DNA of 64,000 nt from Paenibacillus montaniterrae (lineage in GTDB: Bacteria; Bacillota; Bacilli; Paenibacillales; Paenibacillaceae): contig NZ_BOSE01000003.1 in NCBI RefSeq assembly GCF_018403185.1, positions 526,579 to 590,578 of the forward strand, in the 5' to 3' direction. A model generated the notes under the pieces. The model was given only the letters and a program-made list of their open reading frames with translations, was not told the origin of the DNA and made no database searches. The position numbers were made by a program, and so were the translations under genes. Positions 1 through 8,978 of this stretch are shown piece by piece. Numbering within the stretch: position 1 is the stretch's first letter; the number at the start of each line of letters is the position of its first letter.

Positions 1-1
1 G

Positions 2-181
2 CTGCGCACGAAGCAAGGCACAGGAACTTATGTCTCCCACGTTGAAGAGCAATCGCGGGAAGAGCATCGACTCGGGGTTGTGATTGAAGCGATTGATCAT
101 TTGATGGAAGCAGCGAAACGCGTTCAATGCTCAAAGCAGGAGCTGGAGCAGCTGCTCGAGGAAAAGCTAAAGCAATATTGA
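2..181 (+). CDS. GntR-family transcriptional regulator, C-terminal end only
   Basis: The gene runs in from the left edge of the window, so only the last 59 residues are present. The first residues, TKQGTGTYV, are the wing of the winged helix-turn-helix of GntR proteins, which normally lies near residue 60-70. The remaining ~45 residues form a short helical tail, as in the small YtrA-type subfamily (~120 aa in total) that has no large effector domain. The ABC exporter genes start 22 bases downstream. A YtrA-type repressor heading an ABC operon is the usual arrangement, as in B. subtilis yhcF followed by yhcG-yhcH-yhcI, so this protein probably represses the operon it begins. The family call is firm for the fragment; the subfamily is inferred from the short tail and the neighbours. 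Confidence 0.8.
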   Translation: MRTKQGTGTYVSHVEEQSREEHRLGVVIEAIDHLMEAAKRVQCSKQELEQLLEEKLKQY

Positions 182-203
182 AAGCAAGGGGTGTGGAGTT
201 GAG

Positions 204-1109
204 ATGGGAGAGCATGCGATTGCGTTAAACAGCGTCAAGCTGGTGCGTGACCATTTTACATTTGGTCCGCTGGATTTGGAAATTCCAAAAGGCTACGTCA
301 CAGCGATAGTAGGGCCAAATGGTTCAGGCAAAAGCACGTTGTTTCGAATGATTATGAATACGATCAAGCCACAGCAAGGCAATATCCATGTGCTTGGCGA
401 ACAACTTGGTTATGACAACGATGATGAGCTGAAGCAAAACATCGGACATTTGCCAGAGGAAGCGACAACCTTTGATTACTTTTTGAAGGGCTATGACAAG
501 GCGGCTTTTCATGCCAAATGGTTCCGCGGCTGGAACAACGACACTTACCAGCGTCTGCTATCTAATTTGGCAACGCGAGATGATTTGCAGCTTAAGAAAA
601 TGTCGAAAGGGATGCGGCGTAAATTTGACCTGTCGCTAGCGATGGCACATCATCCGAAGCTGCTGCTGCTCGACGAGCCGTCCTCGGGACTTGACCCGAT
701 CGCATGGAAAACGATGATCGAAGTGCTGCACCAGTATATGGAGAATGAGGATCACACGATTTTGATGACGACCCATATCGTTGATGAAGTAAAGCGGCTG
801 GCAGATTACATTGTGTTCCTGATTGATGGGCAAGTGTATGGCACCTATGAAAAGGATGAGCTGCTGCAAAGCTGGATGACTTATTTTATCGAGACGCCAG
901 CGCATTCTACAATCGATATTCGTTCTATTCCTGGATATTGTGAACATAAGCTTGTTAGCAATGGATTTTATGAAGTAATTAGCTCAAAGGCGTTTGAAGC
1001 GGAGCAATGGCTCGAGCAACAGCAGGTCAATGTACGCAGCAAGCAGCTGTTAGAGCTGGATGAAATATTATTGCAGCATGTTAAAAGAGCAAGACAATTT
1101 GCAAAATAA
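204..1109 (+). CDS. ABC transporter ATP-binding protein (YhcG-like)
   Basis: ATPase subunit of 301 residues. The Walker A GPNGSGKST is at about residues 37-45, a modified signature (MSKGMRRK rather than LSGGQ) at about 132, Walker B LLLLDEPSSGLD near 155, and the switch histidine in TTHIVDE near 194. The C-terminal ~80 residues are the extra domain seen in drug- and sodium-export ABC ATPases. It should hydrolyse ATP on the inner face of the membrane to drive the permease two genes downstream. It has the same operon position as YhcG in B. subtilis. A second, different ATPase follows 18 bases later, so the pump is likely a heterodimer of ATPases. The substrate cannot be read from sequence; antimicrobial or ion export is the usual role of the family. 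Confidence 0.85.
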   Translation: MGEHAIALNSVKLVRDHFTFGPLDLEIPKGYVTAIVGPNGSGKSTLFRMIMNTIKPQQGNIHVLGEQLGYDNDDELKQNIGHLPEEATTFDYFLKGYDKAAFHAKWFRGWNNDTYQRLLSNLATRDDLQLKKMSKGMRRKFDLSLAMAHHPKLLLLDEPSSGLDPIAWKTMIEVLHQYMENEDHTILMTTHIVDEVKRLADYIVFLIDGQVYGTYEKDELLQSWMTYFIETPAHSTIDIRSIPGYCEHKLVSNGFYEVISSKAFEAEQWLEQQQVNVRSKQLLELDEILLQHVKRARQFAK

Positions 1110-1127
1110 TGAAAAGGTGGGAAAGTC

Positions 1128-2030
1128 GTGAATCCATTAGTAGTGAACAATGTAGTTAAACAGTATGCAGACAAAACCGCAGTAAGCGGCGTGCAGTTTG
1201 AGGTATCGAAAGGTGAAATTTATGGCTTGCTCGGCGCGAATGGTGCCGGCAAAACGACAACAATGCGGATGATTTTGGGACTCATTTATCCCGATCAAGG
1301 TGAAATTCGTTATAACGGGAAGCCGTACAGCAATGAACTATTAAAAAACATTGGCTACTTGCCAGAGGAACGCGGCTTGTATCCGAAAATTAAAGTAAGC
1401 GAGCAGCTTATTTATCTGGCTCAGCTTAAAGGGATGTCCGCCAAGGATGCAGATAAAAGCTTGAAATATTGGCTTGAGCGCTTCGAGGTGCCTGAAAACT
1501 ACAGCAAGCGTGTTGAGGAGCTGTCCAAAGGTAATCAGCAAAAAATCCAATTCATCTCTGCCGTTATTCATAATCCGCAATTTATTATTATGGATGAGGC
1601 GTTCAGCGGACTGGACCCGGTAAACGTAGAGCTGTTGAAGGCAACGGTCAAGGAGCTGCGCGATAATGGAGCGAGTATCGTCTTTTCAACGCACCGCATG
1701 GAGCATGTGGAAGAGCTTTGCCGCAACATTACAATTTTGCACCGCTCGAAAGAAGTTATTAAAGGCGGCGTAAAAGAAATCAAGAGCAAATTCCCGAAAG
1801 AAAAAGTATTTCTGCAAACGAAGCAAGAGGTTAAAGGGCTTGAGCAGCTTGCCGGCGTAAAAGTAATTCATCGCCATGAGCATGGACTAGAAATTGAAAT
1901 TGCCGAGGAAAAAGTAGCGTCGCACATTTTGAATCATGCTTTGTCGCAGTCTGAAATTGAGCATTTCCAAGTAAAAGAGCCTACATTAAATGAAATCTTT
2001 ATTAGATCGGTTGGTGAGCGTAATGAATAA
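1128..2030 (+). CDS. ABC transporter ATP-binding protein (YhcH/NatA-like)
   Basis: 300-residue ATPase with a GTG start at 1128, behind the ribosome binding site AAAAGGTGGG. Walker A is GANGAGKTT near residue 38, signature LSKGNQQK near 133, Walker B MDEAFSGLD near 158, and switch STHRMEHVEE near 187. The ~80-residue C-terminal extension is the kind found in NatA and in ABC-2 drug exporters. Its last eight bases overlap the permease gene that follows (ATGAATAA), so the two are almost certainly translationally coupled. With the first ATPase and the permease it should form one exporter in the cytoplasmic membrane. The substrate is unknown. Confidence 0.87.
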   Translation: MNPLVVNNVVKQYADKTAVSGVQFEVSKGEIYGLLGANGAGKTTTMRMILGLIYPDQGEIRYNGKPYSNELLKNIGYLPEERGLYPKIKVSEQLIYLAQLKGMSAKDADKSLKYWLERFEVPENYSKRVEELSKGNQQKIQFISAVIHNPQFIIMDEAFSGLDPVNVELLKATVKELRDNGASIVFSTHRMEHVEELCRNITILHRSKEVIKGGVKEIKSKFPKEKVFLQTKQEVKGLEQLAGVKVIHRHEHGLEIEIAEEKVASHILNHALSQSEIEHFQVKEPTLNEIFIRSVGERNE

Positions 2031-3336
2031 TTTTGGTACAGTAGTTCGCTTTACAGTAATGAACAAGCTGAAAGCAAAGCCGTTCATTATTTCTACGATT
2101 GTTTTTCTACTTATTATTTCCGTAGTGGTCAATTTGCCTTATATTATTATGCAGTTCCAGGGCGGCGGCTCAGATAAAGTCCAAACGATTGGATATATTC
2201 AGGACGGAGCTGCACCTGGTTCAACGACAGCGCAGCAATTGCAGCAATATTTCGAGGCAGTTGAAGGAAGCAGACTACAGTTGAAGTCATTCCCGTCCTC
2301 CGGCGATGCAGCAGCAGATGAGAAGACATTAAGAGATGCGCTAAATAATGGCGAGCTTTACAGCTACCTGCAATTTGGTGAAATGACAGATAGCGGCTTC
2401 CCGGAAGTCATTGTAAAAAGCGAAAAGCTGTTGGATGATTCAATCTCCAACCAAATCGAAGCAGCTTTGCACATTATTCGTCAATCCAACGTTTTGGCCC
2501 AATCTGGCTTAAGTGAGCAGCAATTGAATGAGCTGCAGGCGCCAATCGTTGTCGAAGCAGTACAAATCAAAGGATCGATGTCTGGTGAAGACGGCGATTC
2601 AGCAATATCCGCAGCTGAGCAAGGCGTTAATATGGGCATCATTTACTTCCTGATTATCTTCTTGTTCATGGCCGTTATGATTTCTGGTCAAATGATTGCT
2701 TCTGAAGTAACAGCAGAAAAAAGCTCGCGTGTTATGGAAGTACTGATTACAAGCGTATCGCCGCTTACCAGCATGTTCGGTAAAATTACAGGGATGTTCC
2801 TGATCGTACTGATCCAGCTTGCATCGTATATTGCGGTTGCGTTACTCAACATCAGCCTGCCGCATAACGCTGAAATGCTGCAAGGACTTAGTATTGATCT
2901 ATCTGTAGTAGATCCGATGCTGATCATTTTCGCAATTCTTTACTTCTTGTTTGGCTTCTTCTTGTTCGCAACGCTGTATGCAGCACTTGGCTCAATTGTG
3001 AGCAGAACAGAGGACCTTGGCTCAGCAGTAATGCCGATGACATTCATCTCGCTAGCTGGATTTTACATTGCAATCTTCAGTATTGCGACGCCAGACAGCA
3101 TGCTAGTCAAAATTTGCAGCCACATTCCATTGTTCTCGCCATTCGTCATGATATTGCGAGCTGGCTTGACCAATATCCCAACCTGGGAAGTGTTTGTATC
3201 ACTAGGCATTCTCGTTGTTACGATCTACCTGGCAGTCGTATTCTCAGCTAAAATTTATCGCACTGGCGTACTGATGTACGGCAAGCGCCCTAGCTTCAAA
3301 GAGCTGCGCAAAGCGATGAAGGCATACAAGATTTAA
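2023..3336 (+). CDS. ABC-2 type transporter permease (NatB/YhcI-like)
   Basis: 437-residue membrane protein. I place the start at ATG 2023 because GGTGAG lies four bases upstream and it gives the usual short overlap with the ATPase gene. An in-frame ATG at 1990 would overlap by 41 bases and has no clear ribosome binding site. One membrane helix at about residues 20-45 is followed by an external domain of ~170 residues, then five or six helices from about residue 205 to the end (motif ASEVTAEKSSRVMEVLI before the membrane block). This is the ABC-2 (NatB) topology. It supplies the transmembrane path for the two preceding ATPases. Confidence 0.85.
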   Translation: MNNFGTVVRFTVMNKLKAKPFIISTIVFLLIISVVVNLPYIIMQFQGGGSDKVQTIGYIQDGAAPGSTTAQQLQQYFEAVEGSRLQLKSFPSSGDAAADEKTLRDALNNGELYSYLQFGEMTDSGFPEVIVKSEKLLDDSISNQIEAALHIIRQSNVLAQSGLSEQQLNELQAPIVVEAVQIKGSMSGEDGDSAISAAEQGVNMGIIYFLIIFLFMAVMISGQMIASEVTAEKSSRVMEVLITSVSPLTSMFGKITGMFLIVLIQLASYIAVALLNISLPHNAEMLQGLSIDLSVVDPMLIIFAILYFLFGFFLFATLYAALGSIVSRTEDLGSAVMPMTFISLAGFYIAIFSIATPDSMLVKICSHIPLFSPFVMILRAGLTNIPTWEVFVSLGILVVTIYLAVVFSAKIYRTGVLMYGKRPSFKELRKAMKAYKI

Positions 3337-3361
3337 CAAATTAGAAAAGGATGATGGCAAG

Positions 3362-3844
3362 TTGGAACAATTTTTGCAGCAGTTGCAAGACTCTAATCCG
3401 ATATTACAATTCCTTGGGGTTATGCTTGTAGGAATGATCCCGTTTCTCGAAGGATACTTTGCAGTGCCTATAGGGATTGCGGTCGGATTCCCTGCAGTGA
3501 TGACGATCATAGCAGCAATCGTCGGAAACTGGATTTCGGTTATGGTTGTTATCCTGGCTAGTGATCGTGTTAGGCAGTGGCTGCAAAGCAGAAAACCGTC
3601 TGAACGTAAACAAGAAAAGCACAATAAACGTCTAGAACGTGGGCAGAAGCTATTCCAAAAGTACGGTGTTCCCGGCGTGTCTCTTCTAGGTCCTTTGTTG
3701 ATCGGAGACCATATCGCGGCTTTAGTTTGTATCGCAGCGGGTGCGTCGAAACGCTATGTGATAATTTGGCAGACGATTGCCATAGTAGTATGGGCTGTTG
3801 GAACGGGGATTCTGGTGCTGTTAGGATTAAATGCTCTAAAGTAA
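3362..3844 (+). CDS. small multidrug-export family membrane protein
   Basis: 160 residues with a TTG start at 3362, 25 bases after the permease stop, preceded by AAAGGATGATGG. There are four hydrophobic stretches and a central positively charged cytoplasmic loop rich in Arg and Lys. The opening, with an FLGVMLVGMIPFLEG segment, and the loop followed by a PGVSLLGPLL segment match my memory of the DUF/Sm_multidrug_ex family (COG2426). The 'multidrug' name of that family rests on little experimental work. Probably co-transcribed with the ABC exporter, since the first terminator lies after this gene. Confidence 0.7.
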   Translation: MEQFLQQLQDSNPILQFLGVMLVGMIPFLEGYFAVPIGIAVGFPAVMTIIAAIVGNWISVMVVILASDRVRQWLQSRKPSERKQEKHNKRLERGQKLFQKYGVPGVSLLGPLLIGDHIAALVCIAAGASKRYVIIWQTIAIVVWAVGTGILVLLGLNALK

Positions 3845-3941
3845 TTCCACTCCCAAGGAAACAGAAGAGAACCCTAGATTCATTGCTAGCATGGATAATT
3901 TGCAGTAGCATTTGCTCAAAGTTTGCATTAAAACGAGGATT

Positions 3942-3988
3942 AGTCATCGGTAATCTCTTCTACGAGGTGTCGATGACTTTTCCTTTTT
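3942..3988 (+). terminator. intrinsic terminator of the ABC exporter operon
   Basis: AGTCATCG pairs with CGATGACT across a 21-base loop and runs directly into TTTCCTTTTT. It ends the transcript from the GntR/ABC operon. Confidence 0.7.
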
Positions 3989-4058
3989 AATTTTGCGAAC
4001 TTAATTGTATGTTATCGGAACGTTTTTACGCTTCATAGCCATAATACGTTATAAATTC

Positions 4059-4470
4059 TCATCTGATAGTTTTCGCTGCAACACCTACATTTTCTTTGAT
4101 GATAGCTTCTTCAATCATATGTTGAATTTTACGTTTGAAAGCTTCAACATCAGGCATAGCGTTGCGTTCTACTTTTACGATAAACGACTTTACAGCTACA
4201 AAGAGACTCACTTTTATACGTACGACATACTTCAAAATACTTCATTCGCACGCTCTTTTAATACATGTTCGACACCGTCTAGAATAATCTCAACTCGTTC
4301 CTTGCTTTCTGGATTAGCGCTTGCGACAACCTGTTATGATACCACCTGCTGCCCTGATGCTACACTTTTTACGCCTTTTCCATTATTGACGGATAAACGT
4401 CACTCTTGTTTTCCACTACCCTCATCTGCTGCTTCAGTAATTCCTGAAAAGCATGAATCGATTCGCTACG
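4059..4470 (-). pseudogene. decayed minus-strand gene of unknown family
   Basis: Between 3989 and 4634 no intact gene is visible, but the minus strand holds consecutive protein-like pieces in different frames. About 4395-4465 reads QELLKQQMRVVENKSD. About 4233-4328 reads VASANPESKERVEIILDGV and ends in a stop at 4233. About 4059-4167 reads MPDVEAFKRKIQHMIEEA and ends in a stop at 4059. The pieces are in the right order for one gene broken by frameshifts. I do not recognise the family. The plus-strand open frame over the same region has atypical composition and no ribosome binding site. Confidence 0.4.
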
Positions 4471-4634
4471 TTTCCTTCATCGCTGTATTACCTCTATTTA
4501 TTGAGAATATAATCTGTAAATTGGATCTTTACAAACTCTTTATTTTGTTGTAGTTGTTAATAGATGGATATTTTATTTGCACTAAGTACACTTATTTCTC
4601 ATTAAAGCTTTTAAATCTAAATAAGGAGATTGTT

Positions 4635-6746
4635 ATGAAGAAAAAAGTTGCCTTTATTTTTGTTCTAGTATTTTTTGTGATCTGTTTTGCTCAAATTGCT
4701 TCGGCGAATACGAGTATAAAAGAATTTGGTAAAGAGGTAGATTTAATTTTTGAGGGCAAGTCTTTCGATTTCGATAATGGAAATCTTCGTGACTTTAATG
4801 GAACGTTAATGGTGCCATTACGAGAACTCGCTTCATATATGGGAGTGACAGTAAAAAAGACTTCTGCCAATACGGTTACTGCAACAAAACATGATACTAG
4901 CATTGAATTTACAATTAACAGTAAAATAGTTAAGTTAAATAAAAAAAATGTAACTCTATCTTTAGCACCTACGGTAGTAGATGGTGTCACCTACGTGCCT
5001 CTTAAATTTCTCACCGATGCATTTGAATATAAGGTAACTTATAACCGATATATAGGTGAAGCAGTAGTTGTAAATAATATCTCTAAGATAAAGCCTGTAG
5101 TGTTAACGTCTCAAGATTACGAAATCGAATATTATGACGACGAATATTACAAGGAAAAAATAAATAGCTTGGGCTATTATTATGGACTAATCATATATGA
5201 GGATTACTACAAAACAAAATATCCAAATGCAGTTTACTATAAAGGGTTTAAATTAAAAGGAATTGGGCGAGAGAATGGAATTAATATGGATGATATATAT
5301 AGAGATCAATATTATTCTAGCTTATATGAAAGGAGTGAAACTTTAGATTTCACAAAGGATTGGGATCCGATCAAAAGATATTATATTTGGGATTCAGCAG
5401 ATGTAAATAATGGGAATACCAAAACAACTGATCAACATATAGACCATTACATCGCATTCTACGATAGTAATTACAAATTCATTGATCTAGTTCTAATCCC
5501 AATTGAGGTACCAAAAGAAAAACTACATACAGGCTTTACGTTCAGTAATCCTGACTATAATTCAAATTCACCATTGAAAACTGCACCTACGGTGTTAGAT
5601 AAATTTTCGATTTCATCTTTGCCAAGCCTTAAATGGGATTATGTTGCTAATGATTATTTTCCTAAATATATAACTTACCGGAACAATGTGACTTTAACAA
5701 CCAATTATACTAGTGGCACTTTTAATAGCGATAAAAATCATTATATTACTACGGTATCAAGGGAAAATTGGGAAAAACTCAATAAACAAACAATTAAATT
5801 TGATTTTTTAGAGGGATTAGAAGTGAATTTTTCTGTTAAGATAACTTCTCCTGATTATCGTTTTAGCGCTTACGAAAATTCTATCAAGACAGAATCACTT
5901 TATTTTGACGAAAAAGCAATAACGGGTAAAGAGTATAAACTAATTTTTGATCCTTATACAACTACACGTATTGAAATTAATGTTGAAATGTATAATCCTG
6001 AAACCTATATAACAAATAAATATCAGTTTATTATTGATAAAAATCATTTTACTGCAGATTTATTTTACTTAAATGAAAATTCTTTTAGACTCATTGAACC
6101 TCTACTGCCAAATGATATAGTCTCTATTACAATCCCTGCTTCACTTACATCGAATAAAAAGCCTATATACATTAATTTTAAATACGGAACTAACCCCAAA
6201 GCATTTTACGAATTTAAAAATTATACTAATGCAAAAGTGATACTTGATACACCTAATCAAACGAGTAACATTATAATAAGAATAAAACGTGGAGATCGAT
6301 ATCTGTACGATACTATCTACAAATATGACACGCATCTGCTTCCTGTTATTGATGGTTCAAAATATAAAATAACTTTTAATCAGTATGATCAAGAATGGTT
6401 AGTTAAAAATAGATTTGAGGGTGGATTTGTCGCTCTATATGCGGGTATAGCTGACCTTTCAGCAATACCTAAGGCTAAATACGGTAAGGAGACATATGAT
6501 TTTGTTAGATCAAGAGGCAGACAACCATCTTATACTGATTATCTTAGACACGATGAAAAATTCCCTATCAATAATGTACTCTATATATATGGCAATGCCT
6601 ATCCTAGATTAGAGTATTTTAGATATCGAGTAAATGATGTATATTTCGTTCTGTATGATGAAGAAAAATTCCCGGTGGCATTTCTTAATGCAAAGATAAC
6701 ATTAAAAGAAGGTTACGTGCATAAAATTCTTACTTTTCTTGATTAA
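4635..6746 (+). CDS. secreted protein with copper-amine-oxidase N-terminal (stalk) domain
   Basis: 703 residues from ATG 4635, behind AAGGAGAT. Residues 1-25 are a signal peptide (hydrophobic run ending ASA). Residues ~40-150 are the PF07833-type stalk domain: MVPLRELASYMG, then a hydrophobic hairpin repeat and YVPLKFLTDAFEY. The remaining ~550 residues are rich in Tyr, Asn, Lys and Asp, and I do not recognise them; they could be a surface or matrix-binding region. The gene is visibly richer in A+T than its neighbours and sits between a decayed gene and a wrecked transposase, which suggests acquisition by transfer. It has no obvious operon partner and its function is unknown. Confidence 0.75.
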   Translation: MKKKVAFIFVLVFFVICFAQIASANTSIKEFGKEVDLIFEGKSFDFDNGNLRDFNGTLMVPLRELASYMGVTVKKTSANTVTATKHDTSIEFTINSKIVKLNKKNVTLSLAPTVVDGVTYVPLKFLTDAFEYKVTYNRYIGEAVVVNNISKIKPVVLTSQDYEIEYYDDEYYKEKINSLGYYYGLIIYEDYYKTKYPNAVYYKGFKLKGIGRENGINMDDIYRDQYYSSLYERSETLDFTKDWDPIKRYYIWDSADVNNGNTKTTDQHIDHYIAFYDSNYKFIDLVLIPIEVPKEKLHTGFTFSNPDYNSNSPLKTAPTVLDKFSISSLPSLKWDYVANDYFPKYITYRNNVTLTTNYTSGTFNSDKNHYITTVSRENWEKLNKQTIKFDFLEGLEVNFSVKITSPDYRFSAYENSIKTESLYFDEKAITGKEYKLIFDPYTTTRIEINVEMYNPETYITNKYQFIIDKNHFTADLFYLNENSFRLIEPLLPNDIVSITIPASLTSNKKPIYINFKYGTNPKAFYEFKNYTNAKVILDTPNQTSNIIIRIKRGDRYLYDTIYKYDTHLLPVIDGSKYKITFNQYDQEWLVKNRFEGGFVALYAGIADLSAIPKAKYGKETYDFVRSRGRQPSYTDYLRHDEKFPINNVLYIYGNAYPRLEYFRYRVNDVYFVLYDEEKFPVAFLNAKITLKEGYVHKILTFLD

Positions 6747-6803
6747 AAGAATAACTAAAATCAATACAAAGAGGTTGGGACATAACCAGTCTCTAAATTA
6801 AGC

Positions 6804-6847
6804 AATGACGGTGAAATCGCCAAGATTTCACCGTCATTGTTTTTTGG
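6804..6847 (+). terminator. intrinsic terminator after the stalk-domain gene
   Basis: A perfect 15-base inverted repeat (arm AATGACGGTGAAATC) with a five-base loop is followed by GTTTTTT. It lies about 60 bases after the stop of the preceding gene. Confidence 0.85.
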
Positions 6848-6849
6848 TT

Positions 6850-7690
6850 TACCATTGGGAGTGAAAATCTACGCCCTCCTTACATATTGTCTTAGATTTA
6901 CTGCCATTCCCCTTGTGTTTGAGGGTACGGTTGTCTCTCGTCTCTGCTTTGGTACAGTCTAATCGAAAGGGACAGCCTCTGTATAATCCTCACATTCATA
7001 TACATTAAAGTTTCGCTGAAAGCCTGTTTAACCTTGTGATAGGTATGCCTAACGAACTTGACCTGCTTCCTCATTCGGACAAGTATAACCGTCCTCTTTC
7101 GTATCATATGCCCGTTACTCGGTTAAATCGACAGACTCCCATTCTTCATATAATCGTCTTTCACACGCATAATGGTGGCATCACAATCCGTTTTGGAAAA
7201 ACTATTGCGTGCTCCTAAAATCTTACGCTGATTCTCATAGTTTTGCTTACGTTTAAGCCATTCACGCACTTTCTTAGGGTGCTCTTTTGGTACTTTACGC
7301 TCACGACGATGTTGTTTTCGCTCAACCGGAGTCGTGGATTTATTTATGTTTTCAGTGCAACCTTTTCAAGTTTCTCCACGACTTGTCCAAGTTCTTTAAC
7401 AGAAAGTTCATCTTCACGTTCTCGCTCTATTTCAGGCAGAATATGCGCTACAAATAGTTCCGTGCACAATTGATTTGGACTGTTCGATTAACCGAGCATG
7501 GTGCTTTTCCACTGCCCTCTTCCACACAAACTGAAACTTATTCGCATTCGCTTCAATCTTAGTGCCATCGATAAAGACCGCTTCTTGTTTAATGAGCTTT
7601 TCTTAACAAGCTGATAACGAAATTGCACAAAGGCATTGGTGAATTGTTTCGAAAATCTGTAAAGTGGCTTCAAAATTTAACCCAATTTCA
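6850..7690 (-). pseudogene. IS1182-family transposase remnant, frameshifted and internally deleted
   Basis: Read on the minus strand, pieces of an IS1182-type DDE transposase occur in order but in different frames. About 7690-7500 has the catalytic-region motif FIDGTKIEANANKF and KAVEKHHARLIEQSK with frame changes. About 7330-7150 has KVPKEHPKKVREWLKRK, then a KTDCDATIMRVKDDYMKNG-like segment. About 7090-6880 has the C-terminal DGYTCPNE and NVYECEDYT blocks followed by KGNGSK. The segment between MKNG and DGYTC that is present in intact copies is missing. No open frame longer than ~75 codons remains, so it is inactive. No clear terminal inverted repeats were found, so the ends are approximate. 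Confidence 0.7.
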
Positions 7691-7860
7691 AAATTCTTTT
7701 ATATACGATGGTTGGAACACTTTAGTATATTTTAGTCCATTAGCACCAGTGAATAAATAAATTGCAGAATCGTGTGACTGAAAAGCAGAATCGCTACTAC
7801 CTTGGCAACGTCAACTGCAATACACTAAATATGAATAGTTATGAGGGAGAGGTTATTACG

Positions 7861-8727
7861 ATGGAGAAGCTATGTCCACCAAGCCTTGAGGTTCATATGT
7901 CGTGGTGGGGGATGACGGGGCTAGCAGGAAACGGTCAGGAGCTATCTTTGGAACAACGATTCGAGTTGATAGCAGAGGCAGGTTTTGATGGAATAAATGG
8001 TTTTATACCTTCCCCTGAGGATGAAGGCAAATGGAATCAACTGCTTGACTATTATGGATTAAAATTAAGCGTTAATACCTATCCAAGAACTCCTGAGGAT
8101 ATGGTCGAGTTCTTGCAACGTGCCAAGCAATATGGGCGGATTCAGCATATTAATGTTCAGGTCATGACTCCATTTGTGATTGGCGAAAAAGCTGTTGAAT
8201 TGCTGCGTGAACTTGATAAATTATCTGCTGCAGCTGGAATTCCTGCTTATGTTGAGACGCATCGCGGAACCATTACACAAGATTTGCTGCGTACGATCTC
8301 TTACATAGAATCACTGGAAACTTTACGGCTTACGATCGATCTGTCGCATTATGTGGTAGCCGGCGAAATGCATACTATCAGTGAAGAAACGGAATCTCAT
8401 ATCCAGAAATTGCTCCCGCGTACTTCGGCAATCCATTCGAGAGTGTCGAACGGTGAGCAGATTCAGGTAGATGTTGGTGCCCGAGGCGAACATGCGATGC
8501 TACAGCATTTCGAACGCTGGTGGCATAGCGGCATGAGACATTGGTGCGACTCTGCTAGTCAAGGGGATATTTTTCCGTTTGTTGTGGAACTAGGGCCTCC
8601 ACCATATGCGATTACGACTGACGAAAATGGGGATCGTAGGCGCGAAATAAGTGACCGCTGGGAGCAGTCGTTGTTCTTCATGAGAATGGCCCGACGTATT
8701 TGGACAGAGGTTAACAGCAATTATTGA
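7861..8727 (+). CDS. sugar phosphate isomerase/epimerase-like TIM-barrel protein
   Basis: 288 residues from ATG 7861, chosen because GGGAGAGG lies just upstream; the frame is open further upstream but has no such signal. The fold signature of the xylose-isomerase-like/AP-endonuclease-2 family is visible: EVHMSWWGMTGL at the start, a strand-and-helix pattern with FELIAEAGFDGINGF, a central PAYVETHRGT (metal-ligand Glu and His) and RLTIDLSHYVVAGE (Asp and His of the metal site). The late strand that normally bears the last ligands is less clear. It is likely a cytoplasmic enzyme acting on a sugar or inositol derivative. It stands alone, with the transposase relic before it and a strong terminator after it, so no pathway can be assigned. 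Confidence 0.7.
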   Translation: MEKLCPPSLEVHMSWWGMTGLAGNGQELSLEQRFELIAEAGFDGINGFIPSPEDEGKWNQLLDYYGLKLSVNTYPRTPEDMVEFLQRAKQYGRIQHINVQVMTPFVIGEKAVELLRELDKLSAAAGIPAYVETHRGTITQDLLRTISYIESLETLRLTIDLSHYVVAGEMHTISEETESHIQKLLPRTSAIHSRVSNGEQIQVDVGARGEHAMLQHFERWWHSGMRHWCDSASQGDIFPFVVELGPPPYAITTDENGDRRREISDRWEQSLFFMRMARRIWTEVNSNY

Positions 8728-8823
8728 ATCCTTGTTGGTTGAATTATGTCATTTTGTTCAATGTGATGTAACGAATATCTGCTGATGTCAAGCCTCGGCT
8801 TGTTTTCATTGTCGCCTTTTTTT

Positions 8824-8869
8824 ACGAGCAGTAATCAGGAAAATTAACTCCTGATTGCTGCTCGTTTTT
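8824..8869 (+). terminator. strong intrinsic terminator
   Basis: A 17-base stem (ACGAGCAGTAATCAGGA with one G-T pair to its partner) with an eight-base loop ends in TTTTT. It lies 97 bases after the TIM-barrel gene. Confidence 0.85.
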
Positions 8870-8978
8870 GCTTTGGCTAATAAGTTGTAAATTTAATAGA
8901 AATTCTTACAACTTGTTTACAAGTTGTACGGGAGTTGGTTACATATATCCTCTATACTAAAGGAAGTTCATAGAGGAT

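Noticed and set aside
3570..3947. 125-codon minus-strand frame over the small membrane protein gene
   Set aside because: Complement of a well-supported gene; no start signal and no family resemblance.
4005..4553. 182-codon plus-strand open frame
   Set aside because: Rich in Phe, Ser, Thr and Cys with no ribosome binding site; the opposite strand carries sensible protein fragments, so the plus frame is the complement of a dead gene.
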